DNA from: Cyanobium sp. CACIAM 14
GTDB taxonomy: Bacteria; Cyanobacteriota; Cyanobacteriia; PCC-6307; Cyanobiaceae
NCBI GenBank assembly: GCA_000708525.1
Contig: JMRP01000002.1
Coordinates: 121,225-185,224, forward strand
DNA: 64,000 nt
Reading direction: 5' to 3'
Position 1 is the stretch's first letter, and each line of letters opens with the position of its first letter. Below the pieces are notes generated by a model. It searched no databases, had not been told where the DNA came from, and saw only the letters and a program-made list of their open reading frames with translations. Shown in pieces: positions 40,167 through 48,957 of this stretch. The position numbers and the translations under genes were made by a program.

Positions 40167-42263
40167 ATGACCACGCTTCAGCAACCCATCTTTCCCCGCA
40201 TGCCGCGGGGCCGCCGTGACCAGCGGCGCTACACCGAACGGCCCAGGAACCAGGGCCTGGTCCGCCAGGCCATCGTGGAAGCCTTCCGCAAGCTCGATCC
40301 CGCGCTCACTGTCCGCAATCCGGTGATGTTCGTCGTCTGGTGCGGCACCGTGGTCACGCTGGCGGCGACGGTGGCGCCGCACCTGTTCGGAATCAGCCAG
40401 CAGCCGCCCGGGCGGGGTTTCAATGCCGCCCTGGCGGCGATCCTGGTGCTGACCCTGCTGTTCGCCAACTTCGCCGAGGCCCTGGCCGAAGGCCGCGGCA
40501 AGGCCCAGGCCGATGCCCTGCGCCGCACCCAGGCCCGCACCCAGGCCCGGCTGCTGAGGCCCGACGGCAACGAGGAGATGGTGGACTCCAGGGCCCTGTG
40601 CAAGGGCGATCTGGTGCGGGTGAGCTCCGGAGAGACGATCCCGGCCGATGGGGAAGTGGTGGACGGGGTGGCCGCCGTGGACGAGTCGGCGATCACGGGC
40701 GAGTCGGCCCCCGTGCTCAAGGAGGCCGGCTCCGATGTGGCCAGCTCGGTCACCGGAGGCACCCGGGTGGTGTCGGATCAGCTCACCCTCCGCATCTCCG
40801 CCGACCCCGGCAAGGGCTTCATCGATCGCATGATCGCCCTGGTGGAAGGGGCCGAGCGCACCAGGACCCCGAACGAGATCGCCCTCACGGTGCTCCTGGC
40901 CGTGCTCACCCAGGTGTTCCTGATCGCCGTGGCCACCCTGCCGCCCGTGGCGGCCTACATCGGCGCGCCCACGCCGGTGGTGACGCTGGTGGCGTTGCTG
41001 GTGGCCCTGATCCCCACCACCATCGGCGGCCTGCTGTCGGCCATCGGCATCGCCGGCATGGACCGGGTGGCCCAGTTCAACGTGATCGCCACCTCCGGCC
41101 GTGCCGTGGAGGCCTGCGGCGACATCAGCACCCTGGTGCTCGACAAGACCGGCACCATCACCCTCGGCAACCGGCTGGCCGAGGAGTTCCTGCCGGTGGG
41201 TGGCCACACGGAGGCGGAGCTGGCCGCCGTCGCCCTGGGGGCCAGCGGCTTCGACACCACCCCCGAGGGGAAGTCGATCGTGCGGCTGGCGGAGAGGCTG
41301 GCCGCCAGCACGGGCTTCGACCCGGCGGCGGCCTCCGGTCTGGAGTTCTCCGCCCGCACCCGCATGAGCGGCACCGACCTGGCCGATGGCACCGAGCTGC
41401 GCAAGGGGGCCGTGGATGCCATCAGCGGCTTCGTGCGCTCCCGTGGCGGCCAGGTCCCGGAGGACCTCGAGGGGGCCTTCGAGCGGGTGTCCCGCCTGGG
41501 GGGCACGCCGCTGGCGGTGTGCCGCGACGCCGAGATCTTCGGCGTGGTCTACCTGAAGGACATCATCAAGCCGGGGATGCGCGAGCGCTTCGATCAGCTG
41601 CGCCGCATGGGCATCCGCAGCGTCATGCTCACCGGCGACAACAGGATCACCGCGGGCGTGATCGCCCGGGAGGCCGGCGTGGATGACTTCATCGCCGAGG
41701 CCACCCCGGAGGACAAGATCGCCGTGATCCAGGAGGAGCAGCGCCAGGGGCGTCTGGTGGCCATGACCGGGGATGGCACCAACGATGCCCCCGCCCTGGC
41801 CCAGGCGAACGTGGGGGTGGCGATGAACTCCGGCACCCAGGCCGCCAAGGAGGCGGCGAACATGGTGGACCTGGACAGCGATCCCACCAAGCTCATCGAC
41901 ATCGTGACGATCGGCAAGCAGCTGCTGATCACCCGCGGGGCGCTCACCACCTTCTCGATCGCCAACGACGTCGCGAAGTACTTCGCCATCCTGCCGGCCC
42001 TGTTCGGTGGCGTGGGGCTCGGCGCCCTCAACGTGATGCACCTGCAGAGCCCCCGCTCCGCCATCCTCTCGGCGATGGTCTTCAACGCCCTGATCATCCC
42101 GGCGCTGGTGCCCCTGGCCCTGCGGGGCGTGGCCTTCCGCCCGGCCTCGGCCGAACAGCTGCTGCGCCGGAACCTGCTCCTCTACGGCCTTGGCGGGCTG
42201 GTGGTGCCCTTCCTGGGGATCAAGGCGATCGACCTGGCCGTCACCACCCTCCACCTGCTCTGA
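40167..42263 (+). CDS. kdpB: Potassium-transporting P-type ATPase subunit B
   Basis: The 698-residue catalytic P-type ATPase. The phosphorylated aspartate is in [14 protein letters not shown]; other motifs are the TGES loop in [33 protein letters not shown] and [21 protein letters not shown] 40167 is chosen over upstream codons because [12 protein letters not shown] follows the kdpA stop by 16 bases. It drives high-affinity K+ uptake across the plasma membrane. Confidence 0.97.
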   Translation: MTTLQQPIFPRMPRGRRDQRRYTERPRNQGLVRQAIVEAFRKLDPALTVRNPVMFVVWCGTVVTLAATVAPHLFGISQQPPGRGFNAALAAILVLTLLFANFAEALAEGRGKAQADALRRTQARTQARLLRPDGNEEMVDSRALCKGDLVRVSSGETIPADGEVVDGVAAVDESAITGESAPVLKEAGSDVASSVTGGTRVVSDQLTLRISADPGKGFIDRMIALVEGAERTRTPNEIALTVLLAVLTQVFLIAVATLPPVAAYIGAPTPVVTLVALLVALIPTTIGGLLSAIGIAGMDRVAQFNVIATSGRAVEACGDISTLVLDKTGTITLGNRLAEEFLPVGGHTEAELAAVALGASGFDTTPEGKSIVRLAERLAASTGFDPAAASGLEFSARTRMSGTDLADGTELRKGAVDAISGFVRSRGGQVPEDLEGAFERVSRLGGTPLAVCRDAEIFGVVYLKDIIKPGMRERFDQLRRMGIRSVMLTGDNRITAGVIAREAGVDDFIAEATPEDKIAVIQEEQRQGRLVAMTGDGTNDAPALAQANVGVAMNSGTQAAKEAANMVDLDSDPTKLIDIVTIGKQLLITRGALTTFSIANDVAKYFAILPALFGGVGLGALNVMHLQSPRSAILSAMVFNALIIPALVPLALRGVAFRPASAEQLLRRNLLLYGLGGLVVPFLGIKAIDLAVTTLHLL

Positions 42264-42273
42264 GGTTCCCGCG

Positions 42274-42459
42274 ATGGTCCTGTCCCGCCCCCTGTTCTGG
42301 ATCCCCCTGCTGATCGCCGCCGGTGCGGTGGCGGCCGACGCGCTGTTCCGGCAGTTCCATCCCCCCCTGCAGAGCGGAGCGCTGGCGCTGCTGCTGAGCG
42401 GCACCGTGGCGCTCTCCGCCTATCTCTTCGCCGTCATGGTTCAACCGGAGAAGTTCTGA
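42274..42459 (+). CDS. kdpG: KdpG/KdpF-like small membrane subunit
   Basis: A 61-residue protein with two hydrophobic segments (PLFWIPLLIAAGAVAADAL and ALALLLSGTVALSAYLFAVM) and the KdpF-like ending VQPEKF. It sits between kdpB and kdpC, where filamentous cyanobacteria have the kdpG gene, rather than before kdpA as KdpF does in Escherichia coli. It is expected to stabilise the pump. It begins ten bases after kdpB and overlaps kdpC in TGATG. Confidence 0.75.
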   Translation: MVLSRPLFWIPLLIAAGAVAADALFRQFHPPLQSGALALLLSGTVALSAYLFAVMVQPEKF

Positions 42460-43049
42460 TGACCCTCCTGCGCGCTTCCATCCGAGCCCTCTGCCTCACC
42501 GCCGGCCTGTGGCTGCTCACGGTGGTGATCTATCCCCTGCCGCTGCTGCTGGTGGGCCAGGGGCTGTTCCCCGCCCAGGCCAACGGCTCGCTGCTGCGGG
42601 TGGACGGCGCCGTGGTGGGCTCGGCCCTGATCGGCCAGCCCTTCGCCAGCCCCCGCTATTTCCATGGCCGCCCCAGCGCCGCGGACTACAGCACCGGCAA
42701 GGGCGCACCCACCTCCAGCCCCAGCAATCTCGGCCCCACCAACCCCGCCCTGGCCGAACGGATCGCAGCCAGCGCCCGGCAGCTACGTGACGCCGGGCTC
42801 GATCGGCCGGCCCCCGACCTGCTCTACGCCTCCGGCTCCGGCCTCGACCCCCACATCTCGCCGCTGGCGGCCCGGCAGCAGATTTACGGGGTGGCCAACG
42901 CCCGGGGGATCTCTGCTGGGCAGCTCGAGCGGCTGGTGCGGCAGCACACCGAGGGACGCTTTCTGGGCATCGTCGGAGAGCCCAGGGTCAACGTGCTGCG
43001 GCTGAACCTGGCCCTGGACGCCGCCGCTACGGGCCCGCCCGGCCGATGA
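42459..43049 (+). CDS. kdpC: Potassium-transporting ATPase subunit C
   Basis: The 196-residue subunit has one N-terminal membrane helix (ALCLTAGLWLLTVVIYPLPL) and a periplasmic domain with IGQPFASPRYFHGRPSAADY, NLGPTNPALAERI and SGSGLDPHISPLAA, all typical of KdpC. It overlaps kdpG upstream and kdpD downstream (ATGA). Confidence 0.97.
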   Translation: MTLLRASIRALCLTAGLWLLTVVIYPLPLLLVGQGLFPAQANGSLLRVDGAVVGSALIGQPFASPRYFHGRPSAADYSTGKGAPTSSPSNLGPTNPALAERIAASARQLRDAGLDRPAPDLLYASGSGLDPHISPLAARQQIYGVANARGISAGQLERLVRQHTEGRFLGIVGEPRVNVLRLNLALDAAATGPPGR

Positions 43050-44275
43050 TCCGATCCACGAAGGGACGCGGCCGGCACAAGATCTACATCGGCATGGCCC
43101 CGGGGGTCGGCAAGACCTTCCGGATGCTGCAGGAGGCCCAGGAGCTCCGGCGGGAGGGGGTGGATGTGGTGGTGGGTCTGTTGGAGACCCACGGCCGCCG
43201 CGACACGCTCCTGCAGGCGGAGGGCCTCGAGCAGGTCCCAAGGCGGCGCATCCAGCACCAGGGCGTGATGCTCGAGGAGATGGATGTGGGGGCGATCCTG
43301 GCCCGGCGTCCCCAGCTGGTGCTCGTCGACGAGCTGGCCCACACCAACGTGCCCGGAAGCGAGCGGCCCAAGCGCTGGCAGGACGTGGAGGCCCTGCTGA
43401 CGGCAGGGATCGATGTGAACTCCACGGTGAACATCCAGCACGTGGAGGGGCTCAACGACCTGGTGGAGCAGCTCACCAGCGTGGCGGTGCGCGAACGGAT
43501 CCCCGATCGTCTGATCGAGCGGGCCGACCAGGTGGTGCTGGTGGACGTGACGCCGGAAACGCTGCAGGAACGGTTGCGGGAGGGGAAGATCTACGCCGCC
43601 GAGAAGGTGGGCCAGGCCCTGGCGAACTTCTTCCAGCGGCGCAACCTGATGGCCCTGCGCGAGCTGGCCCTGCGCGAGGTGGCCGACCGGGTGGAGGAGG
43701 AGATCGCCCCGGTGAGCGCCCTGCGGGAGCGGGTGATGGTGTGCCTCTCCACCTATCCCAGCTCCCAGCGGCTGGTGCGCCGCGCCGCCCGGCTGGCCGG
43801 CTACATGGATGCGCCTCTGCTGGTGCTCACCGTTCAGGATCCGAACCGCTTCCTGAGCCGCGAGGAGGGGATCCAGCTGGAGGCGTCGATGCGGCTGTGC
43901 GACGACCTGGGTGCGGAATTCCTGCGTGTGGAAAGCAGCGACGTGCTGGGCACGATCGCCCGGATCGCCGGCGAGCGGCGGATCACCCAGATCGTGATGG
44001 GGCAGACCCTGCGCTCGAGGCGCCAGGCCCTGCTGCGCCGTCCCCTCTCCGAGCGTCTGCAGCACCGCCTGCAGGGGCTCCAGGTGGATCTCCACCTGAT
44101 CTCCGACAACGCCTCGGGCTCCGGGGCCCACCGGGTTGAGGGTCTCAGGCCCCGCCGCAGCTGTGCTGGCTGTCCGGAAGGGTCCAGCTCTCGCCGCTGC
44201 GCAGGTTACGGGCCCGGTAGATCCGTCCGCGCACGTCTCCTCTGGGGGCCAGGCGGCAATCGGGTACGAAGGTGA
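43046..44275 (+). CDS. kdpD: Short KdpD: sensor and USP domains without histidine kinase
   Basis: A 409-residue protein equal to the N-terminal part of KdpD. The KdpD domain has a P-loop IGMAPGVGKTFRML and LVLVDELAHTNVPGSERPKR. A USP-like domain follows at about residues 230-350 (VMVCLSTYPSSQRLVRRAAR, ITQIVMGQTLRS). No membrane helices, H-box or ATPase domain follow, as in the short KdpD of Anabaena. The last 45 residues (from about 44140) are arginine- and glycine-rich and antisense to a convergent gene; a one-base change would stop at 44139. The true end is therefore uncertain. Confidence 0.88.
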   Translation: MIRSTKGRGRHKIYIGMAPGVGKTFRMLQEAQELRREGVDVVVGLLETHGRRDTLLQAEGLEQVPRRRIQHQGVMLEEMDVGAILARRPQLVLVDELAHTNVPGSERPKRWQDVEALLTAGIDVNSTVNIQHVEGLNDLVEQLTSVAVRERIPDRLIERADQVVLVDVTPETLQERLREGKIYAAEKVGQALANFFQRRNLMALRELALREVADRVEEEIAPVSALRERVMVCLSTYPSSQRLVRRAARLAGYMDAPLLVLTVQDPNRFLSREEGIQLEASMRLCDDLGAEFLRVESSDVLGTIARIAGERRITQIVMGQTLRSRRQALLRRPLSERLQHRLQGLQVDLHLISDNASGSGAHRVEGLRPRRSCAGCPEGSSSRRCAGYGPGRSVRARLLWGPGGNRVRR

Positions 44276-44558
44276 GGCACAGTTCCACCGGATCCCCTGC
44301 GCGGCTCCGATGGATCGCCGGCACCGTGTCGTAGGAGACCTGATAGCCGCCGTTGGTGTAGGAGATCGCCGATCCTGATCCGGGCACGGGGATCACCACG
44401 CCGTTGGCGTCGGTGCTGCCCAGCCGGTAGAGGATCTCCTTGACGGTGGTGCGGCTGCAGGTGCCAACCCGCCGTGGCAGAGGAGCGGCCGCGACGGGAA
44501 GATCCAGAGGCAGCAGGCCGGCCGTCAGCAGCGCCCCCAGGCAGAACAGCGTGTTCAT
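44145..44558 (-). CDS. Secreted hypothetical protein
   Basis: From ATG 44558 (MNTLFCLGALLTAGLLPLDL) the protein has a clear Sec signal peptide ending around VAAAP and a mature part of about 110 residues. Four cysteines (GTCSRTTV, ELCLTF, PDCRLAPRG, HSCGGA) could form two disulfides in the periplasm. An ATG six codons earlier (44576) is possible. I do not recognise a family. Its 3' end overlaps the tail of kdpD by 131 bases in the opposite direction. Confidence 0.65.
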   Translation of the reverse strand: MNTLFCLGALLTAGLLPLDLPVAAAPLPRRVGTCSRTTVKEILYRLGSTDANGVVIPVPGSGSAISYTNGGYQVSYDTVPAIHRSRAGDPVELCLTFVPDCRLAPRGDVRGRIYRARNLRSGESWTLPDSQHSCGGA

Positions 44559-44607
44559 GGGGGGTGGCGGCGTCACGAACTCAGTGGAGCATGTCAGCGC
44601 GGAGACT

Positions 44608-45231
44608 TCATGCTGGATCAGCCAGGATCCCTTCGGCCGCCAGCAGTGTCGCGGCGGTCCTGCGGGCCTGGTCGGCGGCCTCGGGACTCCGCTGCAGGAA
44701 CGTCAACACGAGGGTTCCCTCCATCAACAGCTGCAGCGCACCGGCCAGGCGCTCCGGATCGGTGGCACCCGCCTCCCGGGACAGGTCGGCCAGCAGGACT
44801 CGGCAGGTGTCCTTGAAGGCCACCGCCGCCTGACGGGGCAGATCACCGGGATCGGGGTACTCGCTGGCCGCCTTGATGAACAGGCAGCCGTGGAAGTCCG
44901 GCCCCCGCACCGCTTCGGCGAGCCAGTCGAACATGGCCAGCAGACGCTGGCCGCCCTCCGGTGGGACGGCGGCGATGCGGCGGCCGAGGGCAGCGGCGAT
45001 CTCCTGGCCCTGCTGCCGGAGCAGGGCGGCGATCAGCTCCTCCTTGGAGCCGAAGTGCTTGTAGAGGGTCATCTTGGCGACGGCGGCCCTTGCCAGAACG
45101 GTGTCGATCCCCACCGCCCGATAGCCCTGCCGGCTGAACAACTCGCGTGCGGCCCGGAGCAGGGCGTCTCGCTTGGGCGAGCTCCTGCCGGGTGGGGTCT
45201 CGTCGGGGACGGGCGCAGAGGGGACGGCCAT
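44608..45231 (-). CDS. TetR-family transcriptional repressor
   Basis: A 207-residue regulator. The N-terminal helix-turn-helix is typical: LLRAARELFSRQGYRAVGID, then VLARAAVAKMTLYKHFGSKE. The ligand domain has a cysteine in FHGCLFIKAASEYPDP and another in KDTCRVLLADL, as in electrophile-sensing relatives, which is suggestive only. It is divergent from a GST gene, with two identical-arm operators in the gap, so it very likely represses itself and the GST pair. Confidence 0.92.
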   Translation of the reverse strand: MAVPSAPVPDETPPGRSSPKRDALLRAARELFSRQGYRAVGIDTVLARAAVAKMTLYKHFGSKEELIAALLRQQGQEIAAALGRRIAAVPPEGGQRLLAMFDWLAEAVRGPDFHGCLFIKAASEYPDPGDLPRQAAVAFKDTCRVLLADLSREAGATDPERLAGALQLLMEGTLVLTFLQRSPEAADQARRTAATLLAAEGILADPA

Positions 45232-45251
45232 GGGGGAAGCCTAGAGGATTG

Positions 45252-45267
45252 GACAGACTGATCTGTC
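45252..45267. promoter_or_regulatory. TetR operator 1
   Basis: Perfect inverted repeat GACAGA-CTGA-TCTGTC. It overlaps a possible -35 (TTGGAC, 45249-45254) with TAGGGT at 45271-45276 as a weak -10 for the GST gene. Same arms as operator 2, 34 bases away (about three helical turns). Confidence 0.85.
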
Positions 45268-45285
45268 TGCTAGGGTTGCGAAATA

Positions 45286-45301
45286 GACAGATCGGTCTGT
45301 C
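45286..45301. promoter_or_regulatory. TetR operator 2
   Basis: Perfect inverted repeat GACAGA-TCGG-TCTGTC, 50 bases before the GST start. Only the four central bases differ from operator 1, which points to two dimers of the same repressor. Confidence 0.87.
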
Positions 45302-45350
45302 CTTGTGGTCGTCCGATCGTCCGCCGTCCTCCTCCAGCTCCTCTCCTGTC

Positions 45351-45956
45351 ATGCGCAAGCTCTTTGGCCACGAACTCTCCGGCAACAGCTACAAGGTGCG
45401 TCTGCTCCTGGAGCTGCTCGGTCTCGACTACGAATGGGTCCGGGTTGACCTGATGGGCGGCGAGCACCGGCGTGAGGCCTTCCTGGCCATGAATCCCTTC
45501 GGCCAGGTGCCCGTGCTCCAGGAGGACACGTTCACCCTGGCGGATGCCCAGGCCATCCTCTTCTTCCTGGCCGCTCGCCAGGGTGATGGTGAGTGGCTGC
45601 CCGGCGATCCGCTGGAGCAGGCCCGGGTGGTGCGCTGGCTCTCCACGACGGCCGGGGAGGTGCGCCAGGGGCCCGAGAGCGCCCGCCTGCACCATCTGTT
45701 CGGGGTCACGTCCATCCCGATCGAGCGGGCCACCGAGAAGGCCGGGTTCATCCTCTCCCAGCTGGATCGGCACCTGAGCGACAGGCTCTGGCTGGAACTG
45801 GACCGCCCCACCATCGCCGATGTGGCGGTGTTCCCGTACGTGGCGCTCGCGGGGGATGGCGGCATCGACCTGGCCCACTACCGCCACGTGGGCGCCTGGA
45901 TCAGCCGGATCCAGACCCTGCCGGGCTACGTGCCCATGAAGGGTCTGGAGGTCTGA
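45351..45956 (+). CDS. Glutathione S-transferase family protein
   Basis: A 201-residue cytosolic GST. The thioredoxin-like domain has LSGNSYKVRLLLELLGLDYE (candidate active serine), FLAMNPFGQVPVLQED with the cis-proline and TLADAQAILFFLA (glutathione contact). The helical C-terminal domain ends DRPTIADVAVFPYVALAGD. It should conjugate glutathione to electrophiles. The frame is open far upstream, but ATG 45351 gives the family start. It is transcribed with the next gene (14-base gap) from the operator region. Confidence 0.93.
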   Translation: MRKLFGHELSGNSYKVRLLLELLGLDYEWVRVDLMGGEHRREAFLAMNPFGQVPVLQEDTFTLADAQAILFFLAARQGDGEWLPGDPLEQARVVRWLSTTAGEVRQGPESARLHHLFGVTSIPIERATEKAGFILSQLDRHLSDRLWLELDRPTIADVAVFPYVALAGDGGIDLAHYRHVGAWISRIQTLPGYVPMKGLEV

Positions 45957-45970
45957 GGGAGGATCCCACC

Positions 45971-46555
45971 ATGAGCCAGCAGTATCTGCATCGCCATCTC
46001 TCTGCCGCGGTGCTGGAAGCCCAGCGCCTGGCCTACGGCCACCACCAGACCGTGCCGGCGGCGAGCGGGCCCGATCGCCTCGGCGCGAAGGAGAGCACCT
46101 TCATCGCTGCCCGCGACAGCTTCTACATCGCCAGCCTCACCGAGTCCGGAGCGCCCTACCTGCAGCACCGGGGCGGACCGCCGGGCTTCCTGCAGGTGCT
46201 CGACCCCCGCACGCTGACGTTCGCCGACTTCGGTGGCAACCGACAGCTGCTCACCACCGGCCATCTGCGCCGCGATCCCCGGGTGGCCCTGTTCCTGATG
46301 GACTACCCCGCCCGTCGCCGGCTCAAGATCGACGGCACGGCCGAAGTCCTGGCCGCCGATGGCGAGGCGCCCGAGGTGGCGCCGGAGGCGGAGCGGGTGT
46401 TCCGCATCCACGTGGAGGCCTTCGACTGGAACTGCCCGCAGTTCATCACTCCCCGCTACACCGCCGCCGAGGTGGAGGAGCAACTGCGCCCCCTGCGGCA
46501 GCGCATCAGCGAACTGGAGGAGGCGCTGGAAAGGCTGGCGCCGCCCCCGTCATGA
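45971..46555 (+). CDS. Pyridoxamine-5'-phosphate-oxidase-like FMN-binding protein
   Basis: A 194-residue split-barrel protein. FYIASLTESGAPYLQHRGGP, LTFADFGGNRQLLTTGHLRR and VALFLMDYPARRRLKIDGTA fit the PNPOx-like general stress family that binds FMN. A C-terminal coiled coil (EEQLRPLRQRISELEEALER) follows. It is the second gene of the TetR-controlled pair, suggesting a role in removing reactive compounds, which is inference. The 3' end overlaps the convergent cupin gene by six bases. Confidence 0.87.
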   Translation: MSQQYLHRHLSAAVLEAQRLAYGHHQTVPAASGPDRLGAKESTFIAARDSFYIASLTESGAPYLQHRGGPPGFLQVLDPRTLTFADFGGNRQLLTTGHLRRDPRVALFLMDYPARRRLKIDGTAEVLAADGEAPEVAPEAERVFRIHVEAFDWNCPQFITPRYTAAEVEEQLRPLRQRISELEEALERLAPPPS

Positions 46556-46927
46556 CGGTGGTTCCGCCTGACGCTGGGGAAAGGAGATGTCGAGCACCAG
46601 GCAGCCCACGTCGCTGCGGAAGGGGCCATGCACCTCTCCGGGCGGGCGGCTGGCGTAGTGCCCCGCCTCCAGCCACAGCGCGAAGGCTGCGTCGTGGAGG
46701 CGCCCGCTGACGATCAGGATCTCCTCGGGGAAGTCGTGGGCCTTCCCCCCGAAGGCAGCGGTGTCGGCCCCAGGCAGGAAGCGGGTGAGACGGGTGATCT
46801 CGCCGGTGGCGGGGTCATGGCTGAGGATCACCTCCTGCACCTGGCCTTCCAGCCCCTCCAGCCAGCGCCAGCGGTGCCCCTGATCGGGTGCCAGCGGATT
46901 CCAGTAGGGGCTGGTGGATTTGCTCAA
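46550..46927 (-). CDS. Cupin-domain protein (ChrR-like)
   Basis: A 125-residue single cupin. The second half holds FPEEILIVSGRLHDAAFALW and YASRPPGEVHGPFRSDVGCL, the paired cupin motifs with possible metal ligands E and H. Function is unknown; related small cupins act as metal-dependent enzymes or anti-sigma-like sensors. It is the last gene of a three-gene minus-strand operon after ppk2 and an alpha/beta hydrolase, joined to the hydrolase by an ATGA overlap. Confidence 0.8.
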   Translation of the reverse strand: MSKSTSPYWNPLAPDQGHRWRWLEGLEGQVQEVILSHDPATGEITRLTRFLPGADTAAFGGKAHDFPEEILIVSGRLHDAAFALWLEAGHYASRPPGEVHGPFRSDVGCLVLDISFPQRQAEPPS

Positions 46928-47619
46928 GGCGTCGTGTCGGGATGGGGGCCGATCAGGTGGGCGTCGATCAGGGGCGCCACGGTGGCGGCCCGCTCCAGGG
47001 CCAGATCATGGTCGGCGCCGGGGATCAGCCGCAACCGGCTGCGGGGGAGCAGTTCCGACAGCCGTTCGCCGACGCGGACCGGGCTGATCGGATCCGCCTC
47101 CCCCCAGAGCAGCAGCACCGGCATCTTCAGCGCCGGCAGCCGGCTGGAGAGAACCTCCGTCCGGGTGGCGAACCAGTCGGGCAGTTCCGGATGGTCGGCC
47201 TGGAAGCCGGTCCGCCAGTCCTCCGCTCCCAGCGCGTCCATGGGCAGGCCGCCCGAGGTGGCGCAGAGCACCAGGTGCGTGACCCGCCGCGGCAGTGCCA
47301 GAGCCGCCTGCAGCGCCAGAACTCCGCCCATCGACTGGGCGATCAGGGCACAGCGCCCCTCCAGCCGGGTCAGCACGAGGGCCAGCAGATCGTCGAAGCC
47401 GTTCACCGCCGGATCGCTGGGGACGCCACCGAACCCTGGCCATCCCAGATGAATCCGCTCGGCGGGGTGGCGGAGCCGCTCGGCGACCGGTCGCCAGAAG
47501 CCGGTGTTGCCCGAGGCGCCTGGCAGGAACAGGAGCCGGTGGGGCTGAGGAGCGTCCGGCGCGGGAGTCAGGGTCTCGGAGGCTGGTGGCACGGCGGCTC
47601 CATCGCCGGCGGGCCTCAC
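46924..47619 (-). CDS. Alpha/beta-fold hydrolase
   Basis: A 231-residue hydrolase with oxyanion-loop LLFLPGASGNTGFWRPVAER, the nucleophile elbow LIAQSMGGVLALQAAL (serine), the acid in LLLWGEADPISPVRVG and histidine in IPGADHDLALERA. The start is set to GTG 47619, which overlaps the ppk2 stop (GTGA); the open frame upstream is antisense noise. Substrate is unknown; the family includes esterases and lactonases. Confidence 0.88.
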   Translation of the reverse strand: MRPAGDGAAVPPASETLTPAPDAPQPHRLLFLPGASGNTGFWRPVAERLRHPAERIHLGWPGFGGVPSDPAVNGFDDLLALVLTRLEGRCALIAQSMGGVLALQAALALPRRVTHLVLCATSGGLPMDALGAEDWRTGFQADHPELPDWFATRTEVLSSRLPALKMPVLLLWGEADPISPVRVGERLSELLPRSRLRLIPGADHDLALERAATVAPLIDAHLIGPHPDTTP

Positions 47620-48533
47620 GCCTTCTCCGCCTCCAGGGCCTGCCTGGCGCTCTCGAGCTCCCTGCGGGCCTCCTCGCCGACCTTCGGATAGCGGAGGTTC
47701 AGGGAATCGAGGGTTTCGATGATCGCGGCCGCCACGGCCACGCGGGTGAACCATTTGTTGTTCGCCGGCACCACATACCAGGGGGCCTCGTCGCTGGCGG
47801 TGTGGCGGATCATGTCCTCGTAGGCGGCCATGTAATCCTCCCAGAAGGCCCTTTCCCGGATGTCGGCGGCAGAGAACTTCCAGTTCTTCTCAGGGTTGTT
47901 CAGCCGTTCCAGAAAACGGCGCTTCTGTTCCTTCTTCGAGACATGCAGAAAGAATTTGCGAACGATGATGCCGTTACGGCTCAGGTAACTCTCGAAATGG
48001 CGGATGTCCTTGAACCTCTCCTTCCAGATGTCCTTGCCAACGAGTTCGGGTGGGATCTTCTGGTGTTCCAGCAGTTCCGGATGCACCCGCACCACCAGGG
48101 TGTCCTCGTAGTAGCTGCGGTTGAAGATGCCGATCCGCCCTCTCTCGGGCAGGCACTGCATGCAGCGCCAGAGATAGTCGTGGTCGAGATCCACCGAGGT
48201 GGGGGCCTTGAACGATGACACCTGGCAACCCTGGGGATTCACGCCGGACATCACATGCTTGATCGTGCCGTCCTTGCCGGCGGCATCCATGGCCTGGAAG
48301 ATCAGCAGCAGCCCCCAGCTGTCCTGGGCATAGAGCTTGTCCTGGTATTCGGCCAGCAACTCGATCCCCATCGTCAGGGCCTCCTTCGCCAGCGGCTTGT
48401 CCTCCGCCTCCAGGTGAAGGGTGTCCTCGGGGTCCACGTCCTCGAGGCGGAAGCTCTCGCCGCTGCTGATCCGGAAGGGCTCGGCGAAGCTGCAGGCCCG
48501 CCGGATCAGATCCTTCCTGCTGATCGATTGCAC
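47616..48533 (-). CDS. ppk2: Polyphosphate kinase 2 family protein
   Basis: A 305-residue single-domain PPK2 that transfers phosphate between polyphosphate and nucleotides. The Walker A segment is LLIFQAMDAAGKDGTIKHVM; Walker B and lid are RGRIGIFNRSYYEDTLVVRV and VSKKEQKRRFLERLNNPEKN. The C-terminal APWYVVPANNKWFTRVAVA is family typical. Single-domain PPK2 enzymes favour making ADP/ATP or GTP from polyphosphate. It starts a three-gene operon. Confidence 0.95.
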   Translation of the reverse strand: MQSISRKDLIRRACSFAEPFRISSGESFRLEDVDPEDTLHLEAEDKPLAKEALTMGIELLAEYQDKLYAQDSWGLLLIFQAMDAAGKDGTIKHVMSGVNPQGCQVSSFKAPTSVDLDHDYLWRCMQCLPERGRIGIFNRSYYEDTLVVRVHPELLEHQKIPPELVGKDIWKERFKDIRHFESYLSRNGIIVRKFFLHVSKKEQKRRFLERLNNPEKNWKFSAADIRERAFWEDYMAAYEDMIRHTASDEAPWYVVPANNKWFTRVAVAAAIIETLDSLNLRYPKVGEEARRELESARQALEAEKA

Positions 48534-48630
48534 CGCAGTCCCGCCGCTCTTTCCGTTCTAGGCCCACCCCGATCGGCCGACGCAGGAGAGCGGAAGGGCG
48601 GGAGGATGGGGGACCTTCTTCGCTCCATCC

Positions 48631-48873
48631 ATGGAGATCAACTATCCGGCTGGCAAGCCGCTGACCCCTGACGAGCAGGCGCTGGTGGAGGCCTTCCGCA
48701 AGCGTCTGCACGAGCGGGTGGCCACGGTCGGGCTCACCACCGATGACGTCCGCCACATCCTCGAGGGTCTGCGCCAGCACCCTCATGCCAGTAATGAAGT
48801 GGTGCGGGTTCTCATGGAAGAGGCCAGGACCCTGCTGCCCGGCCAGCGGATGGTGAGCTTCAACTGGGATTGA
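48631..48873 (+). CDS. Small conserved-looking protein of unknown function
   Basis: An 80-residue soluble, charged protein starting MEINYPAGKPLTPDEQALVE and ending MVSFNWD. The predicted content is mainly helical. I do not recognise a family. Codon third positions are strongly G/C as in neighbouring real genes, and it is divergent from ppk2 with about 97 bases between them, so I take it as real. Confidence 0.65.
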   Translation: MEINYPAGKPLTPDEQALVEAFRKRLHERVATVGLTTDDVRHILEGLRQHPHASNEVVRVLMEEARTLLPGQRMVSFNWD

Positions 48874-48957
48874 GGGAGGCCGCCGGGCGGACCACGCCTC
48901 AGGGCAGCGTCAGGAACACCGCACGGCGCGCGCTCAGAGGCGTGCGCTGAGAACCGA

